Assembly (NCBI GenBank): GCA_038210135.1
Contig: JBBQWZ010000054.1
Span: 1 to 38,710 of the forward strand
DNA: 38,710 nucleotides
Reading direction: 5' to 3'
Origin: JBBQWZ01 sp038210135
GTDB taxonomy: Bacteria > Acidobacteriota > Terriglobia > Bryobacterales > Bryobacteraceae
The translations under genes were made by a program, and so were the position numbers. Under the pieces are notes generated by a model. That model did no database searches. It was not told where the DNA came from and saw only the letters and a list, made by a program, of their open reading frames with translations. Positions 8,600 to 16,457 of this stretch are shown here, one piece after another. Each line of letters opens with the position of its first letter. Position 1 is the stretch's first letter.

Positions 8600-8956
8600 A
8601 TGTCCAACGATTCCAAAAATATTATCCGGCTCCGGGTGCATCGGCGCATTCGCAAACGCCTCACCGGCGCGAGCGAACGTCCGCGGCTCGCGGTGTACCG
8701 CAGCCTGACGCACATCTACGCGCAGGTCATCGACGACTCGGCCGGGCACACCATCGCCGCCGCGTCCTCGGTTGAAAAGAATTCCGCCAAAAGCGGCGGC
8801 AATGTCGAAGGCGCGAAGGCCATCGGCAAGCTGGTCGCGCAGCGCGCGAAAGAAAAAGGCGTCACCAAGGTCGTCTTTGATCGCGGTGGCTATCAATATC
8901 ACGGGCGCGTCAAGGCGCTCGCCGATGCAGCTCGTGAAGCCGGACTGGAGTTTTAA
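8600..8956 (+). CDS. rplR: 50S ribosomal protein L18
   Basis: The 118-residue protein has RLRVHRRIRKRLTGASERPRLAVYRSLTHIYAQVIDDSAGHTIAAASS and the C-terminal signature VVFDRGGYQYHGRVKALADAAREAGLEF. L18 binds 5S rRNA and joins it to the central protuberance. Its TAA overlaps the rpsE ATG by one base (TAATG), so the two are probably coupled. Confidence 0.98.
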   Translation: MSNDSKNIIRLRVHRRIRKRLTGASERPRLAVYRSLTHIYAQVIDDSAGHTIAAASSVEKNSAKSGGNVEGAKAIGKLVAQRAKEKGVTKVVFDRGGYQYHGRVKALADAAREAGLEF

Positions 8957-9471
8957 TGGCAACCCCCACGCAGAAGCGTATCGACGCAAGCAACCTCAAG
9001 TTGTCTGAGCAAGTGGTCTCGATCAACCGCGTGACGAAGGTCGTCAAGGGCGGTAAGAACATGAGCTTCTCGGCGCTGGTCGTGGTCGGCGATCCGGCCG
9101 CGCGCATTGTCGGTTACGGAACCGGCAAGGCGAAGGAAGTTCCCTCGGCCATCAAGAAGGGCATCGAAGCCGCCAAGAAGAATCTGAAGAAGATCAACGT
9201 CCTCGAATCGACCATCCTGCACCCGGTGCTGGGTAAGTTCGGCGCGGGCGTCGTACTGCTGAAGCCCGCGAAAGTCGGTACCGGCGTCATCGCCGGCGGT
9301 CCGGTGCGCGCGGTGGTGCAGGCGGTCGGGATCCCGAACGTGCTCACCAAGTCGATCGGCTGCCACAACCCGCACAACGTGGTGAAGGCGACGATCAACG
9401 CGCTCGAACAGCTGCGCGACAAAGCCGCTGTCGCCGACATGCGCGGAATCGCAATCGACAAGCTGGGCTAG
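8956..9471 (+). CDS. rpsE: 30S ribosomal protein S5
   Basis: S5 (171 residues) shows the double-stranded RNA-binding-like N-terminal domain SEQVVSINRVTKVVKGGKNMSFSALVVVGD and the C-terminal part with GKAKEVPSAIKKGIEAAKKN, GAGVVLLKPAKVGTGVIAGGPVRAVVQAVGI and NPHNVVKATINALEQL. S5 sits at the mRNA entry and affects decoding accuracy. Length and motifs are normal. Confidence 0.98.
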   Translation: MATPTQKRIDASNLKLSEQVVSINRVTKVVKGGKNMSFSALVVVGDPAARIVGYGTGKAKEVPSAIKKGIEAAKKNLKKINVLESTILHPVLGKFGAGVVLLKPAKVGTGVIAGGPVRAVVQAVGIPNVLTKSIGCHNPHNVVKATINALEQLRDKAAVADMRGIAIDKLG

Positions 9472-9501
9472 GCCCCCGGGGTATTACGAAGGACACGTTT
9501 T

Positions 9502-9681
9502 ATGGCAGCGACCATCAAGATTAAACTGATTGGCAGCCCGATCTGCACGCCGGAAAAGCACAAAAAGATCGTGCGGGCGCTCGGGTTGAAGAAGATGAAC
9601 CGCATCGTGGTGCGGCCCGATACGCCGGGCTTCCGCGGTATGGTGAAGAAAGTACCGCACTTGCTCGCGGTCGTCGAATAA
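9502..9681 (+). CDS. rpmD: 50S ribosomal protein L30
   Basis: This 59-residue frame translates to MAATIKIKLIGSPICTPEK followed by HKKIVRALGLKKMNRIVV and PDTPGFRGMVKKVPHLLAVVE, a complete L30. L30 is a small ferredoxin-like-fold protein on the 50S subunit. It lies between rpsE and rplO as expected. An ACGAAGGACACG sequence serves as the ribosome binding region. Confidence 0.97.
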   Translation: MAATIKIKLIGSPICTPEKHKKIVRALGLKKMNRIVVRPDTPGFRGMVKKVPHLLAVVE

Positions 9682-9697
9682 GGGAGACCGGCGCAAA

Positions 9698-10138
9698 ATG
9701 GACCTCAGTAATCTCAAACCCCCCAAGGGACAAAAACACAAGCAACAGCGCGTCGGCCACGGTATGGGCTCCGGCCGCGGTAAGTATTCGGGCCGCGGCG
9801 CCAAGGGCGCCAAGTCCGTCTCCGGCTATTCGATGATGCGTGGATTTGAAGGCGGCCAGATGCCGCTCCACCGTCGTTTGCCGAAGCGCGGCTTCACCAA
9901 TATCTTCCGCGTCGAGTATGCGATCGTCAACGTCGCGACCCTCGAAGCGCTCGATGGAAACAGCTTCGATCCGGGCAATCTGCTCGAAATCGGAGCCATC
10001 AAGAAATTGAAGGCCGGCCTCAAAGTGCTCGGCGCCGGAGACCTCACGAAGAAGCTCCACGTGAAGGCTCACATGTTTTCCGCCGCCGCCAAAGAGAAAA
10101 TCGAGAAGGCTGGCGGTACGGCTGAAGTCCTTGCTTAA
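9698..10138 (+). CDS. rplO: 50S ribosomal protein L15
   Basis: The 146-residue protein has the Gly-rich N-terminal extension RVGHGMGSGRGKYSGRGAKG that threads into 23S rRNA, then GFEGGQMPLHRRLPKRGFTN and the C-terminal domain with GAGDLTKKLHVKAHMFSAAAKEKIEKAGG. L15 is a late assembly protein of the 50S subunit. It precedes secY by 33 bases, the usual arrangement. Confidence 0.98.
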   Translation: MDLSNLKPPKGQKHKQQRVGHGMGSGRGKYSGRGAKGAKSVSGYSMMRGFEGGQMPLHRRLPKRGFTNIFRVEYAIVNVATLEALDGNSFDPGNLLEIGAIKKLKAGLKVLGAGDLTKKLHVKAHMFSAAAKEKIEKAGGTAEVLA

Positions 10139-10171
10139 AAGCCGCCTAATTTTTGAGAGGCAGAAGCCGCA

Positions 10172-11569
10172 ATGAAGTTTTTTGAAGCAGTCGCCAACGT
10201 CTTCCGGGTCCCGGATCTGCGGACCCGTCTGCTGTTTGCACTCGGGCTTTTAGCGGTCTATCGTCTGGGCGGGCACATCCCCACGCCGGGCATCGATACG
10301 CACAAGCTCGAGGAATTTTTCAAGCAGAACTCCGGAACACTGTTTGGCTTCATCGATCTGTTCAGCGGCGGCATGTTCCGCCGGTTGACGATTTTTGCGT
10401 TGGGCATCATGCCCTACATCACATCGTCGATCATTTTGCAGTTGCTGACGGTCGTTGTACCGACGCTTGAGAAGTTGCAGAAGGAAGGCGAACTGGGCCG
10501 TCGCAAGATCACCCAGTGGACCCGCTACCTCACCGTAGCCCTGGCCCTGATGCAGAGCTTCGGCATTGCGCTTACGCTCCAGAATTCGCAGGGCGGCTTC
10601 GTGCTGAATCCGGGCATCGGCTTCATCCTGATGACCATGCTGTCGCTGACCACCGGAACCGCCTTCATCATGTGGCTGGGTGAGCAGATTACCGAGCGCG
10701 GCATCGGTAATGGCATGTCGCTGATCATCTTTTGCGGCATCGTCGTCGGACTCCCCAACGCGATTAACGAAATCTACACCAACGTCTTCATCACCAAGAC
10801 CTGGAATCCGCTGCAGTTGATCATCATCATTGCGATGATGGTCGCCGTCGTCGGCTTCATCGTCCTGGTTGAGCGTGGCGAGCGCCGCATTCCGGTGCAA
10901 TATGCCAAGCGCGTCATCGGACGCCGCATGATGGGCGGACAGTCCACGCACCTTCCTTTGAAGGTCAACGCCGGCGGCGTCATCCCGGTCATCTTCGCCA
11001 GCTCGCTGCTTGCCTTCCCGCAAACCCTGATGCAAGTCGAATGGGTCCGCAGCTCGACCGTTCTGTCGGGCATGCTCGGCGCCATCGGCGGCTCGCAGCC
11101 GCTCTACTATCTTCTCTACACCGTCCTGATCATCTTCTTCTGCTTCTTCTACGTTTCGATTATTTTCAACCCGAACGAAGCGGCGGATAACATGCGCAAG
11201 TACGGCGGCTTCATCCCCGGCATTCGGCCCGGCAAGAACACCGCCGAGTACATGAATAAGATTCTGACCAGGATCACCGTGGTCGGCGGCCTGTACCTGG
11301 CGATCCTGTCGCTGCTGCCGCAGATCATGATCTCGGGCATCAAGCTACAGCGCATGCCGCTGGTCGGCAACTGGATCGACGGGCATTTCCCGCGCTGGCT
11401 GCTCGACGGCCTGGGAGTCAACTTTTACTTTGGCGGCACGTCGCTGCTGATCGTCGTCGGTGTCGCGATGGATACCGTGAACCAGATTGAGGCGCAGCTC
11501 ATTATGCGCCACTACGAGGGCTTTACGCCTCGCGCCGGCCGCATACGTGGCCGCCGTAGCAGCGTTTGA
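10172..11569 (+). CDS. secY: Protein translocase subunit SecY
   Basis: SecY (465 residues) is the channel subunit of the Sec translocase in the inner membrane. The sequence shows about ten hydrophobic helices. It also has LLFALGLLAVYRLGGHIPTPGID (helix 1 and plug), FSGGMFRRLTIFALGIMPYITSSIILQLL (helix 2), EQITERGIGNGMSLIIFCGI, the cytoplasmic loop with YAKRVIGRRMMGGQSTHLPLKVN, and IPGIRPGKNTAEYM. The C-terminal GFTPRAGRIRGRRSSV is basic and cytoplasmic. It ends the spc part, and a 109-base gap follows before adk. Confidence 0.98.
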   Translation: MKFFEAVANVFRVPDLRTRLLFALGLLAVYRLGGHIPTPGIDTHKLEEFFKQNSGTLFGFIDLFSGGMFRRLTIFALGIMPYITSSIILQLLTVVVPTLEKLQKEGELGRRKITQWTRYLTVALALMQSFGIALTLQNSQGGFVLNPGIGFILMTMLSLTTGTAFIMWLGEQITERGIGNGMSLIIFCGIVVGLPNAINEIYTNVFITKTWNPLQLIIIIAMMVAVVGFIVLVERGERRIPVQYAKRVIGRRMMGGQSTHLPLKVNAGGVIPVIFASSLLAFPQTLMQVEWVRSSTVLSGMLGAIGGSQPLYYLLYTVLIIFFCFFYVSIIFNPNEAADNMRKYGGFIPGIRPGKNTAEYMNKILTRITVVGGLYLAILSLLPQIMISGIKLQRMPLVGNWIDGHFPRWLLDGLGVNFYFGGTSLLIVVGVAMDTVNQIEAQLIMRHYEGFTPRAGRIRGRRSSV

Positions 11570-11626
11570 AAAGTGAACCGTTGGGTGACGGAGTCATTGG
11601 CGATCGCAGGTAGGGGTTGGGGTGAG

Positions 11627-11670
11627 CGGGTCGTCCCTGTGGAATTTGTTCTTTAAGTTCACACGACCCG
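11627..11670 (+). promoter_or_regulatory. Long-range inverted repeat upstream of adk
   Basis: CGGGTCGT (11627-11634) and ACGACCCG (11663-11670) are perfect 8-bp complements around a 28-base AT-richer loop. The second arm ends 8 bases before the adk ATG and overlaps its weak purine-rich ribosome binding region (GAAGA). There is no T-run, so it is not an obvious terminator. A role in adk translation or in mRNA processing is inference. Confidence 0.4.
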
Positions 11671-11678
11671 AAGAATGA

Positions 11679-12353
11679 ATGGCGCGATTGTGCTTAATTT
11701 TGTTCGGGCCGCCCGGTTCCGGGAAGGGTACGCAAGCCAAGCTGCTGCGGACCTGCATGAGCGGAGCCCACATTTCGACCGGAGACATGCTCCGCGAACG
11801 GGTGGCGTCGGGCGACGAGTTGGGAACGCAGGTTTCGAGTTTGATGTCGTCCGGGCAGTTGGTGCCCGACGAATTAGTGAATCGGCTGGTCGAAGACCGG
11901 ATTGAGCAGCCCGATTCGGCGAGTGGATTTATCCTCGATGGCTATCCGCGGACGGTACCGCAAGCGGAGATCCTGAACGGGATGTTGAAGGCGAAGCAGA
12001 TCGGCTCGATGGTGGTTCACCTGAAAGTCGATTACAATAAGATTATTGCCCGCCTCTCTGGCCGGCGGCAGTGCCCGCAGTGCGGGTCGCTGTATAGCTT
12101 GGCCGCGAATGCGCCGACGATCTCAGAAGCCTGCGATTATTGCGGCGCCAAGTTGGTGATCCGCGAAGACGACCGGGAAGATGTGATTCGCGGAAGGCTC
12201 GATGCGTACGACCGGCAAACGATACCGGTACTGGATTTTTTTAGGCAGGCCAATGTGGACTGCCAGGATGTGGATGCGAATGGAGGGTCGCCGCAAATGA
12301 TTTCGCAATCGATTTGCGCGCTGATCAGCCAACGCAAAGCAGCAGGGGTCTGA
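11679..12353 (+). CDS. adk: Adenylate kinase, zinc-LID form
   Basis: Adenylate kinase interconverts AMP, ADP and ATP in the cytoplasm. The 224-residue product has the P-loop GPPGSGKGT (residues 10-18), the AMP-binding ISTGDMLRE (32-40), LDGYPRT (86-92) and a LID with four cysteines (C132, C135, C152, C155), so it should bind zinc. The C-terminal YDRQTIPVLDFF is typical. The ATG at 11679 was chosen; an ATG four bases earlier is in another frame. Placement after secY is common in bacteria. Confidence 0.97.
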   Translation: MARLCLILFGPPGSGKGTQAKLLRTCMSGAHISTGDMLRERVASGDELGTQVSSLMSSGQLVPDELVNRLVEDRIEQPDSASGFILDGYPRTVPQAEILNGMLKAKQIGSMVVHLKVDYNKIIARLSGRRQCPQCGSLYSLAANAPTISEACDYCGAKLVIREDDREDVIRGRLDAYDRQTIPVLDFFRQANVDCQDVDANGGSPQMISQSICALISQRKAAGV

Positions 12354-12357
12354 TCGT

Positions 12358-13164
12358 ATGATGACCTCTTCAGGATTGTTAGAGCAGAGCCGGATGATTG
12401 TCCGTAAAAGCCCCTCGGAGCTCGAGAAAATGCGACGCAGCGGGCTGCTCGTCTATGAAATCCTGCACAAGCTGGCGGAGATGGTGGAAGAGGGCGTCTC
12501 GACCAACGACCTTGAGAACGCCGCCGCAAAAATGATTTCGGACGCGGGCGCGAAGCCGGCGTTCAAGGGCTATTACACGCCGAGCGCGGGAACCAAGTAC
12601 CCGTTCGTGCTGTGCGCATCGGTGAACGAGGAAGTGGTTCACGGGATGCCGTCGGTGAAGCGGGTGCTGCGGAAGGGCGATATTATTTCGCTCGATACCG
12701 GCGTCCTGCTGAATGGATTTTTTGGCGATTCGGCGCTCACGGTCGGCGTCGGCGAGATTTCGGATTCGGTGAAGCGCCTGCTCAAAGTGACCGAAGAGTC
12801 GCTCGAGTTGGCGATCGACCAGGTCCGGCCGGGCAACCGGCTATTTGACGTGTGTGGGACCGTAGAGAAGCACGTGGTTTCGAATGGCTTCTCGATCGTG
12901 CGGGAATTTGTCGGCCATGGCATCGGATCGCAGCTCCATGAGGAGCCGCAGATTCCCAACTACGTCGACCGCAAGAATGAGAACCCGCGGTTGAAAGAAG
13001 GCATGGTGCTCGCGATCGAGCCCATGGTCAATTCCGGAAAGCCGGATACAAAAGTTTTGGCCGATCGCTGGACCGCCGTTACCAAGGATGGTTCGCTGTC
13101 GGCCCATTTTGAGCATATGGTCGCGGTCACGGCCGACGGCCCCTGGGTTCTTTCGCGGCCGTAA
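12358..13164 (+). CDS. map: Methionine aminopeptidase type I
   Basis: The enzyme removes N-terminal methionine from new proteins. The pita-bread fold is shown by KSPSELEKMRRSGLLVYEIL and by the metal ligands: SLDTGVLLNGFFGDSALTVG (two Asp), VGHGIGSQLHEEPQIPNY (His), AIEPMV (Glu) and SAHFEHMVAV (Glu). The 268 residues run from the ATG at 12358, with AGGGGT upstream. Starts at 12361 or 12394 (MIVRKSPSE, 256 residues, the more usual N-terminus) are equally possible. Confidence 0.96.
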   Translation: MMTSSGLLEQSRMIVRKSPSELEKMRRSGLLVYEILHKLAEMVEEGVSTNDLENAAAKMISDAGAKPAFKGYYTPSAGTKYPFVLCASVNEEVVHGMPSVKRVLRKGDIISLDTGVLLNGFFGDSALTVGVGEISDSVKRLLKVTEESLELAIDQVRPGNRLFDVCGTVEKHVVSNGFSIVREFVGHGIGSQLHEEPQIPNYVDRKNENPRLKEGMVLAIEPMVNSGKPDTKVLADRWTAVTKDGSLSAHFEHMVAVTADGPWVLSRP

Positions 13165-13169
13165 CGCGC

Positions 13170-13406
13170 GTGGATCCCAAAGAGCCCAAGCCGAAAGCGG
13201 CACACCTGGTCGAAGCGGAAGTCACCGAGCTTCTGCCGAACGCGACGGTGCGGGTGAAAGCCGGCGGGCGGTTGATCCTGGCGCATCTCGCTGGAGCCGC
13301 GGCCGGAGCGAATTTTGTCCGGCTACGGCCGGGCGACCGGGTGAAGGTGGCGGTTTCGCCGCATGACCCGGGGCGGGGAAGAGTAGTCGAACTGTTGGGC
13401 GTTTGA
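13170..13406 (+). CDS. infA: Translation initiation factor IF-1, divergent
   Basis: The 78-residue frame starts with GTG five bases after map and lies just before rpmJ, the classic infA position. It aligns with IF-1: EAEVTELLPNATVRVKAGGRLILAHLAG, then NFVRLRPGDRVKVAVSPHDPGRGRVV. The OB-fold core and the SPxDxxRGR signature are kept. The basic loop after HISG (normally GKMR/GKIRK) is replaced by AAAGA, and the usual ITYR ending by VELLGV. The function is therefore likely IF-1, but with reduced rRNA contacts; a second infA elsewhere is possible. Confidence 0.85.
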   Translation: MDPKEPKPKAAHLVEAEVTELLPNATVRVKAGGRLILAHLAGAAAGANFVRLRPGDRVKVAVSPHDPGRGRVVELLGV

Positions 13407-13470
13407 AAAAGCGCCGAGCGCCTGGGAAGGCGGTCCAGTTCGAAACGAGATTGAAGGAAAAGGCGGCGAA

Positions 13471-13584
13471 ATGAAAGTACGGGCGTCAGTCAAAAAGATG
13501 TGCGACAAATGCAAGGTCATCCACCGCGAGGGCGTTGTGCGCGTGATCTGCTCGAATCCGAAACACAAGCAGCGGCAGGGATAA
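13471..13584 (+). CDS. rpmJ: 50S ribosomal protein L36
   Basis: This short frame encodes 37 residues, MKVRASVKKMCDKCKVIHRE then GVVRVICSNPKHKQRQG. It has the L36 zinc ligands C11, C14, C27 and H32. L36 stabilises 23S rRNA helices in the 50S subunit. Position between infA and rpsM is canonical. An AAGGAAAAGG ribosome binding sequence is 8-15 bases upstream. Confidence 0.98.
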   Translation: MKVRASVKKMCDKCKVIHREGVVRVICSNPKHKQRQG

Positions 13585-13596
13585 GGAACCAGGAAC

Positions 13597-13983
13597 ATGG
13601 CACGTATCGCAGGCGTTGATCTACCAGCCAAGAAGCGCGCGGAAATTGGGCTGACCTACATTTATGGCATCGGCCGCACCCGTGCGAAGTCGCTGCTCTA
13701 CCGCGCCGGGATCGACTTCAACAAGAAGATCGCCGACCTCACCGAAGAAGAAGTCAACGGCATCCGCCAACTCATCGAAGCCGAAGGCGCCGTCGAAGGC
13801 GACCTGCGCAAAGAAGTTTCGATGAACATCAAGCGCCTGATCGAAATGCAGGCTTACCGCGGAGTCCGTCACCGCCGCGGTCTTCCGGTGCGCGGCCAGC
13901 GCTCGCACACCAACGCCCGCACCCGCAAGGGTCCGCGTCGCGGCACCGTCGCCAATAAGAAGAAAGCGTCCGCCAAGACCTAG
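13597..13983 (+). CDS. rpsM: 30S ribosomal protein S13
   Basis: The 128-residue protein starts MARIAGVDLPAKKRAEIGLTYIYGIGRTRAKSLL and has the helix-two-turns-helix region, then AYRGVRHRRGLPVRGQRSHTNARTRKGPRRGTVANKKKA, the basic tail that touches P-site tRNA. S13 partners S19 in the 30S head and forms bridges to the 50S subunit. It starts the alpha part of the cluster. Confidence 0.98.
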   Translation: MARIAGVDLPAKKRAEIGLTYIYGIGRTRAKSLLYRAGIDFNKKIADLTEEEVNGIRQLIEAEGAVEGDLRKEVSMNIKRLIEMQAYRGVRHRRGLPVRGQRSHTNARTRKGPRRGTVANKKKASAKT

Positions 13984-14014
13984 GTCGCGCGCGTACTCCC
14001 CAAGGACTCCACAC

Positions 14015-14422
14015 ATGGCAAAAACAGCAGCCAAGGCTGGCAAAAAGAAAACCTTCAAAAAGAAGGAAAAGAAAAACATTCCCAGCGGCCTCGTGCACGT
14101 GCAGGCGTCGTTCAACAATACGATCGTCACGTTCACCGACCCGATTGGGAATGTGCTTTCCTGGTCGAGCTCCGGCTCGCTCGGCTTCCGCGGCTCCCGC
14201 AAAGGCACCCCCTTCGCCGCGCAGCAAGCCTCGCTGACCGCCGCCCAGAAAGCCAAGGAATACGGCCTCCGCGTCGTCGAAGTTCGCGTCAGCGGACCCG
14301 GCGCCGGCCGTGAATCCGCGGTCCGCGCGCTCGCCACCGTCGGTATCGAAGTGCGTTCGATCAAAGACGTCACGCCGATTCCGCACAACGGCTGCCGTCC
14401 GCCGAAGCGCCGTCGCGTCTGA
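14015..14422 (+). CDS. rpsK: 30S ribosomal protein S11
   Basis: S11 (135 residues) is shown by SGLVHVQASFNNTIVTFTDPIGNVLSWSSSGSLGFRGSRKGTPFAAQQAS and by the C-terminal DVTPIPHNGCRPPKRRRV, which contains the rRNA-contacting tail. It binds the 30S platform near the mRNA exit. The N-terminus is a Lys-rich extension of about 20 residues. It is followed by a 226-base gap with three palindromic repeats before rpsD, unusual within this otherwise tight cluster. Confidence 0.98.
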   Translation: MAKTAAKAGKKKTFKKKEKKNIPSGLVHVQASFNNTIVTFTDPIGNVLSWSSSGSLGFRGSRKGTPFAAQQASLTAAQKAKEYGLRVVEVRVSGPGAGRESAVRALATVGIEVRSIKDVTPIPHNGCRPPKRRRV

Positions 14423-14429
14423 TGTGAAA

Positions 14430-14510
14430 GTGGCATAGGCCTCCGGCCCGTGCAAAGTGGCATAGGCCTCCGGCCTGTGCAAAGTGACATAGGCCTCCGG
14501 CCTGTGCAAA
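14430..14510 (+). repeat. Three tandem 27-bp palindromic repeats (family A)
   Basis: Units at 14430-14456, 14457-14483 and 14484-14510 read GTGGCATAGGCCTCCGGCCT followed by GTGCAAA, with single-base changes. Inside each, GCATAGGCC can pair with GGCCTGTGC (9 bp, one T.G) around a TCC loop; unit 1 has one mismatch. The same element occurs nine times at 24615-24880 and once at 32004. Here it lies between rpsK and rpsD, and would be part of the ribosomal transcript. The rest of the gap (14511-14648) holds only the rpsD ribosome binding site AAGGAGAAGAG. Confidence 0.95.
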
Positions 14511-14648
14511 CTAATTAACCCGCAACCGCAAGGAAGCGGCAAGCAATAACCGCCAAAAGCGGAAGCAGTAAGAGTCAGTCAAAAGCAGGACGAAGGCATC
14601 CAAGCCGTAAACTGCACCTGATCTCGAATCAAGGAGAAGAGAAGGTTC

Positions 14649-15281
14649 ATGGCACGTTATATTGGTCCCGTTTGCCGGCTATGCCGGCGTGAAGGGACAA
14701 AGCTGTTCCTCAAAGGTGAGCGCTGTCACACCGAGAAGTGCGCTATCGAAAAGCGTAATTTCGTTCCCGGCCAGCACGGCAAAGATCGCAAGCAAAAGAT
14801 CGTAGGCTACGGCTTGCAGCTTCGCGAAAAGCAGAAGGCTCGCCGTTACTATCAACTGCTCGAAGGCCAGTTCCGGAACCTCTTCGAAAAAGCTTCCGCG
14901 ATGAAGGGCGTCACCGGCGACAACCTTCTCGGCATGCTCGAAAAGCGCTTAGACAACACCGTCTATCGCATGGGCTTCGGAACCTCCCGCGCCCAGGCCC
15001 GCCAGGTGGTCCGCCACGGCCACATCGACGTCAACGGCCACAAAGTCAATATCCCTTCGTTCCAGGTCAAACCCGGCGACGTGATCTCCGTCCGCGAGAA
15101 GTCCAAAAAGAATGTCACCATTCTCTCGGCTCGCGACGCCACGGCACACGCGCCTTCGCCGAACTGGCTCGAGGTGGATCGTGAAAATCTCTCAGCCAGA
15201 GTCTCGCAACAGCCGAAACGCGAAGAGCTGGTCCAGATCCAGCTCAACGAACAGCTGATCGTCGAGTTGTACTCGAAGTAA
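14649..15281 (+). CDS. rpsD: 30S ribosomal protein S4, cysteine-cluster type
   Basis: The 210-residue protein begins MARYIGPVCRLCRREGTKLF and has cysteines 9, 12, 26 and 31, the metal-binding set seen in Thermus S4. The S4 RNA-binding domain follows: LEKRLDNTVYRMGFGTSRAQARQVVRHGHIDVNGHKVNIPSFQVKPGD. S4 nucleates 30S assembly and helps form the mRNA entry. It lies before rpoA, the usual order. Confidence 0.98.
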   Translation: MARYIGPVCRLCRREGTKLFLKGERCHTEKCAIEKRNFVPGQHGKDRKQKIVGYGLQLREKQKARRYYQLLEGQFRNLFEKASAMKGVTGDNLLGMLEKRLDNTVYRMGFGTSRAQARQVVRHGHIDVNGHKVNIPSFQVKPGDVISVREKSKKNVTILSARDATAHAPSPNWLEVDRENLSARVSQQPKREELVQIQLNEQLIVELYSK

Positions 15282-15359
15282 ACACTTCGAGCCCGCAGCG
15301 GACCGGAAGCATTCGAAAAGAAGCTAGATTTAAGGTTATCGGAGCAGACGAGGTTCATT

Positions 15360-16409
15360 ATGTTCAAAGGTTTCCAGAAACCCAAACGCCTGGTCGCGAA
15401 TACGGAAACGCTCACCGACCGTTATGGCATGTTCACCGCCCAGCCGTTTGAGCGCGGCTTCGGGTCCACCATCGGCACCGGCCTGCGCCGTGTGCTGCTG
15501 AGTTCTATCGAAGGCGCGGCGATTACCGCCGTCCGTATCGAAGGCGTATCGCACGAATTCAGCCCCATTCCCGGCGTCGTCGAAGACGCCACCGACATCA
15601 TCCTCAACCTCAAACAGGTCCCCTTTAAAATGACCGGCGAGGGAACCCGCATCGCTCGCCTCCGCATCGACGGCAACGGCGAAGTGATGTCCGGCCAGAT
15701 TGAAACCGATCACGACGTCGAAGTGCTCGATCGCAACATGCACATCGCGACCGTGGCCGAAGGCGGCAAACTGAATATCGAAATGCGCCTGAAGTCGGGT
15801 CGCGGATACGTCGCCGCCGACCGCAACTTCGACGAAGACCTTCCGCTCGGTTACATTCCGATCGATTCGGTCCATTCGCCCGTGCGTAAAGTGAACTTCT
15901 CGGTCGAAGCAGCCCGCCTCGGCCAGAACACCGACTACGACAAGCTGACCATCGAAGTGTGGACCAACGGAGCCATCTCGCCCGCCGACGCCATCGGCCA
16001 GGCCTCGAAGCTCCTCAAAGATCACATGTCGATCTTCATCAACTTCGAAGAAGTGGCGGAAGTCACCGAAGAGCCGGCAGAGCGCGCGATGAACCAGATG
16101 AACGAGGTTCTCAACCGCTCGGTCGAAGAGCTGGAACTCAGCGTCCGCTCCTACAACTGCCTGAAGAACGCGAACATTCAAACCATCGCCGACCTCGTGC
16201 AAAAGACCGAAGCCGAGATGCTCCGCACCAAGAACTTCGGCCGCAAGTCGCTCAACGAAATTAAAGAAATTCTCGGTGGCCTCGGACTGGGCTTCGGTAT
16301 GAAGTTCGATTCCCAGGGCCGCCTGGTCGCCCCCGCCGGCGGTTCTATGCCGATGGTGATTTCCGACACCGACGATATCGAAGACGAAGGAGACGAGGCC
16401 GTCGAATAG
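15360..16409 (+). CDS. rpoA: RNA polymerase alpha subunit
   Basis: The 349-residue protein holds both alpha domains. The N-terminal dimerisation domain (about 1-235) has FERGFGSTIGTGLRRVLLSSIEGAAITAVRIEGVSHEFSPIPGVVED. The C-terminal DNA- and activator-binding domain (about 255-320) has LELSVRSYNCLKNANIQTIADLVQKTEAEMLRTKNFGRKSLNEIKEIL. The tail is longer than usual and acidic (DTDDIEDEGDEAVE). It assembles core RNA polymerase and lies in the alpha operon before rplQ. Confidence 0.98.
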   Translation: MFKGFQKPKRLVANTETLTDRYGMFTAQPFERGFGSTIGTGLRRVLLSSIEGAAITAVRIEGVSHEFSPIPGVVEDATDIILNLKQVPFKMTGEGTRIARLRIDGNGEVMSGQIETDHDVEVLDRNMHIATVAEGGKLNIEMRLKSGRGYVAADRNFDEDLPLGYIPIDSVHSPVRKVNFSVEAARLGQNTDYDKLTIEVWTNGAISPADAIGQASKLLKDHMSIFINFEEVAEVTEEPAERAMNQMNEVLNRSVEELELSVRSYNCLKNANIQTIADLVQKTEAEMLRTKNFGRKSLNEIKEILGGLGLGFGMKFDSQGRLVAPAGGSMPMVISDTDDIEDEGDEAVE

Positions 16410-16457
16410 CCTCGCGGCGAGCCGCAATCGACAGATTCGGCACGCAGGAAAACCAAC

